Shown: positions 63,848 through 64,000 of the stretch, piece by piece
How positions within the stretch are numbered: position 1 is the stretch's first letter
Layout of the letters: each line of letters opens with the position of its first letter
Assembly (NCBI RefSeq): GCF_022458745.1
Contig: NZ_JAJJJF010000002.1
Coordinates: 496,001-560,000, forward strand
Length of the DNA stretch: 64,000 nucleotides
Source: Bacillus piscicola
GTDB lineage: Bacteria > Bacillota > Bacilli > Bacillales > Marinococcaceae
Direction: 5' to 3'
Made by a program: the position numbers and the translations under genes
Notes under the pieces: model-generated
What the model was told of the DNA's origin: nothing
Database searches by the model: none
What the model saw: the letters and a program-made list of their open reading frames with translations, nothing else

Positions 63848-63881
63848 CTACCTCTCACCTAATAAGCCAAGTGAGAGGTAG
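63848..63881. terminator. Perfect 11-bp hairpin
   Basis: CTACCTCTCAC pairs with GTGAGAGGTAG around 12 bases. No clear T-run on either strand; it may end a transcript entering from the right or shield the operon promoter. Confidence 0.5.
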
Positions 63882-63944
63882 TGAAACCACATTCAGATAG
63901 ATAGACTCTACTTACAAACGCTTTTTTATCGACGTTTGCTTTAT

Positions 63945-64000
63945 CCACGTGCGATGATGCTGTTATTTCGGCGAAACGCTGCTTTCATGGCGTCATTCGA
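63945..64000 (+). repeat. 52-bp tandem array 9, cut by the window end
   Basis: CGATGATGCTGTTATTTCGG followed by TTTCATGGCGTCATTCGA is the end of a type C unit and the start of the next. The array continues beyond the window. Confidence 0.75.

Noticed and set aside
1-64000. tRNA or rRNA genes, replication origin
   Set aside because: I saw no tRNA-like cloverleaf with CCA-type ends, no rRNA sequence and no DnaA-box cluster; the arrays do not contain DnaA boxes.

Overview
The window is chromosomal DNA of a Gram-positive, spore-former-type Bacillaceae. The evidence is the Bacillus-like order of the aro/ndk/hep/men/mtr block, a TRAP (MtrB) protein next to folE, purine-rich Shine-Dalgarno sites before almost every gene, frequent TTG/GTG starts, a SAM-I riboswitch, flotillin and an SLH protein. 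Acidic proteins and the copper/arsenic load would fit a halophile or alkaliphile. The genus cannot be fixed from the sequence alone.

Layout. (1) 1-7023, minus strand: shikimate and menaquinone/heptaprenyl block aroH-aroB-aroC-ndk-hepT-menG-hepS-mtrB-folE. cheR and hbs, expected from the B. subtilis order, are missing at the places where repeats or unrelated genes lie. (2) 7297-20100: accessory DNA with a DUF3231 gene, a LOG-family gene, an arsRBC operon with a 20-bp palindromic operator, small membrane proteins, decayed genes and a GntR-ABC (Ytr-like) operon whose ATPase gene carries a frameshift. (3) 20150-25700: corA, a SEC-C protein, flotillin and a carboxylesterase. (4) 25892-30505: a promoter and SAM-I riboswitch ahead of a double-CMD protein, a bacterial-luciferase-family monooxygenase, a sodium:solute symporter and a 32-residue accessory peptide, probably an organosulfur scavenging unit. 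(5) 30524-40372: mixed genes, with a run of four decayed genes at 35314-36599. (6) 40691-51204: copper/redox island with a two-component system, two multicopper oxidases, a CopB-type ATPase, an SHOCT protein, a truncated Csp-like protein, CcdA and a ResA-like protein; DUF302 and a six-cysteine mini-protein follow nearby. (7) 56228-57940: a 570-residue ATP-sulfurylase-like protein without the QxRN sulfate motif. (8) 58872-63691: a TetR regulator and a CoA-ligase/SDR/thiolase/DUF35 operon with a double palindromic operator upstream.

The most striking structure is not a gene. At least nine intergenic arrays of a 52-bp tandem unit (about 4 kb in all) are scattered through the window. Unit length is nearly invariant, each unit has a central dyad, and unit subtypes follow one another in a fixed cyclic order, giving 208-bp (four-unit) or 260-bp (five-unit) higher-order repeats. 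I know of no described element that matches. A second family of 136-260 bp MITE-like elements (ends GTTGATT...AATCAAC) is also dispersed, and one copy contains two hairpins that look like covarying versions of one fold.
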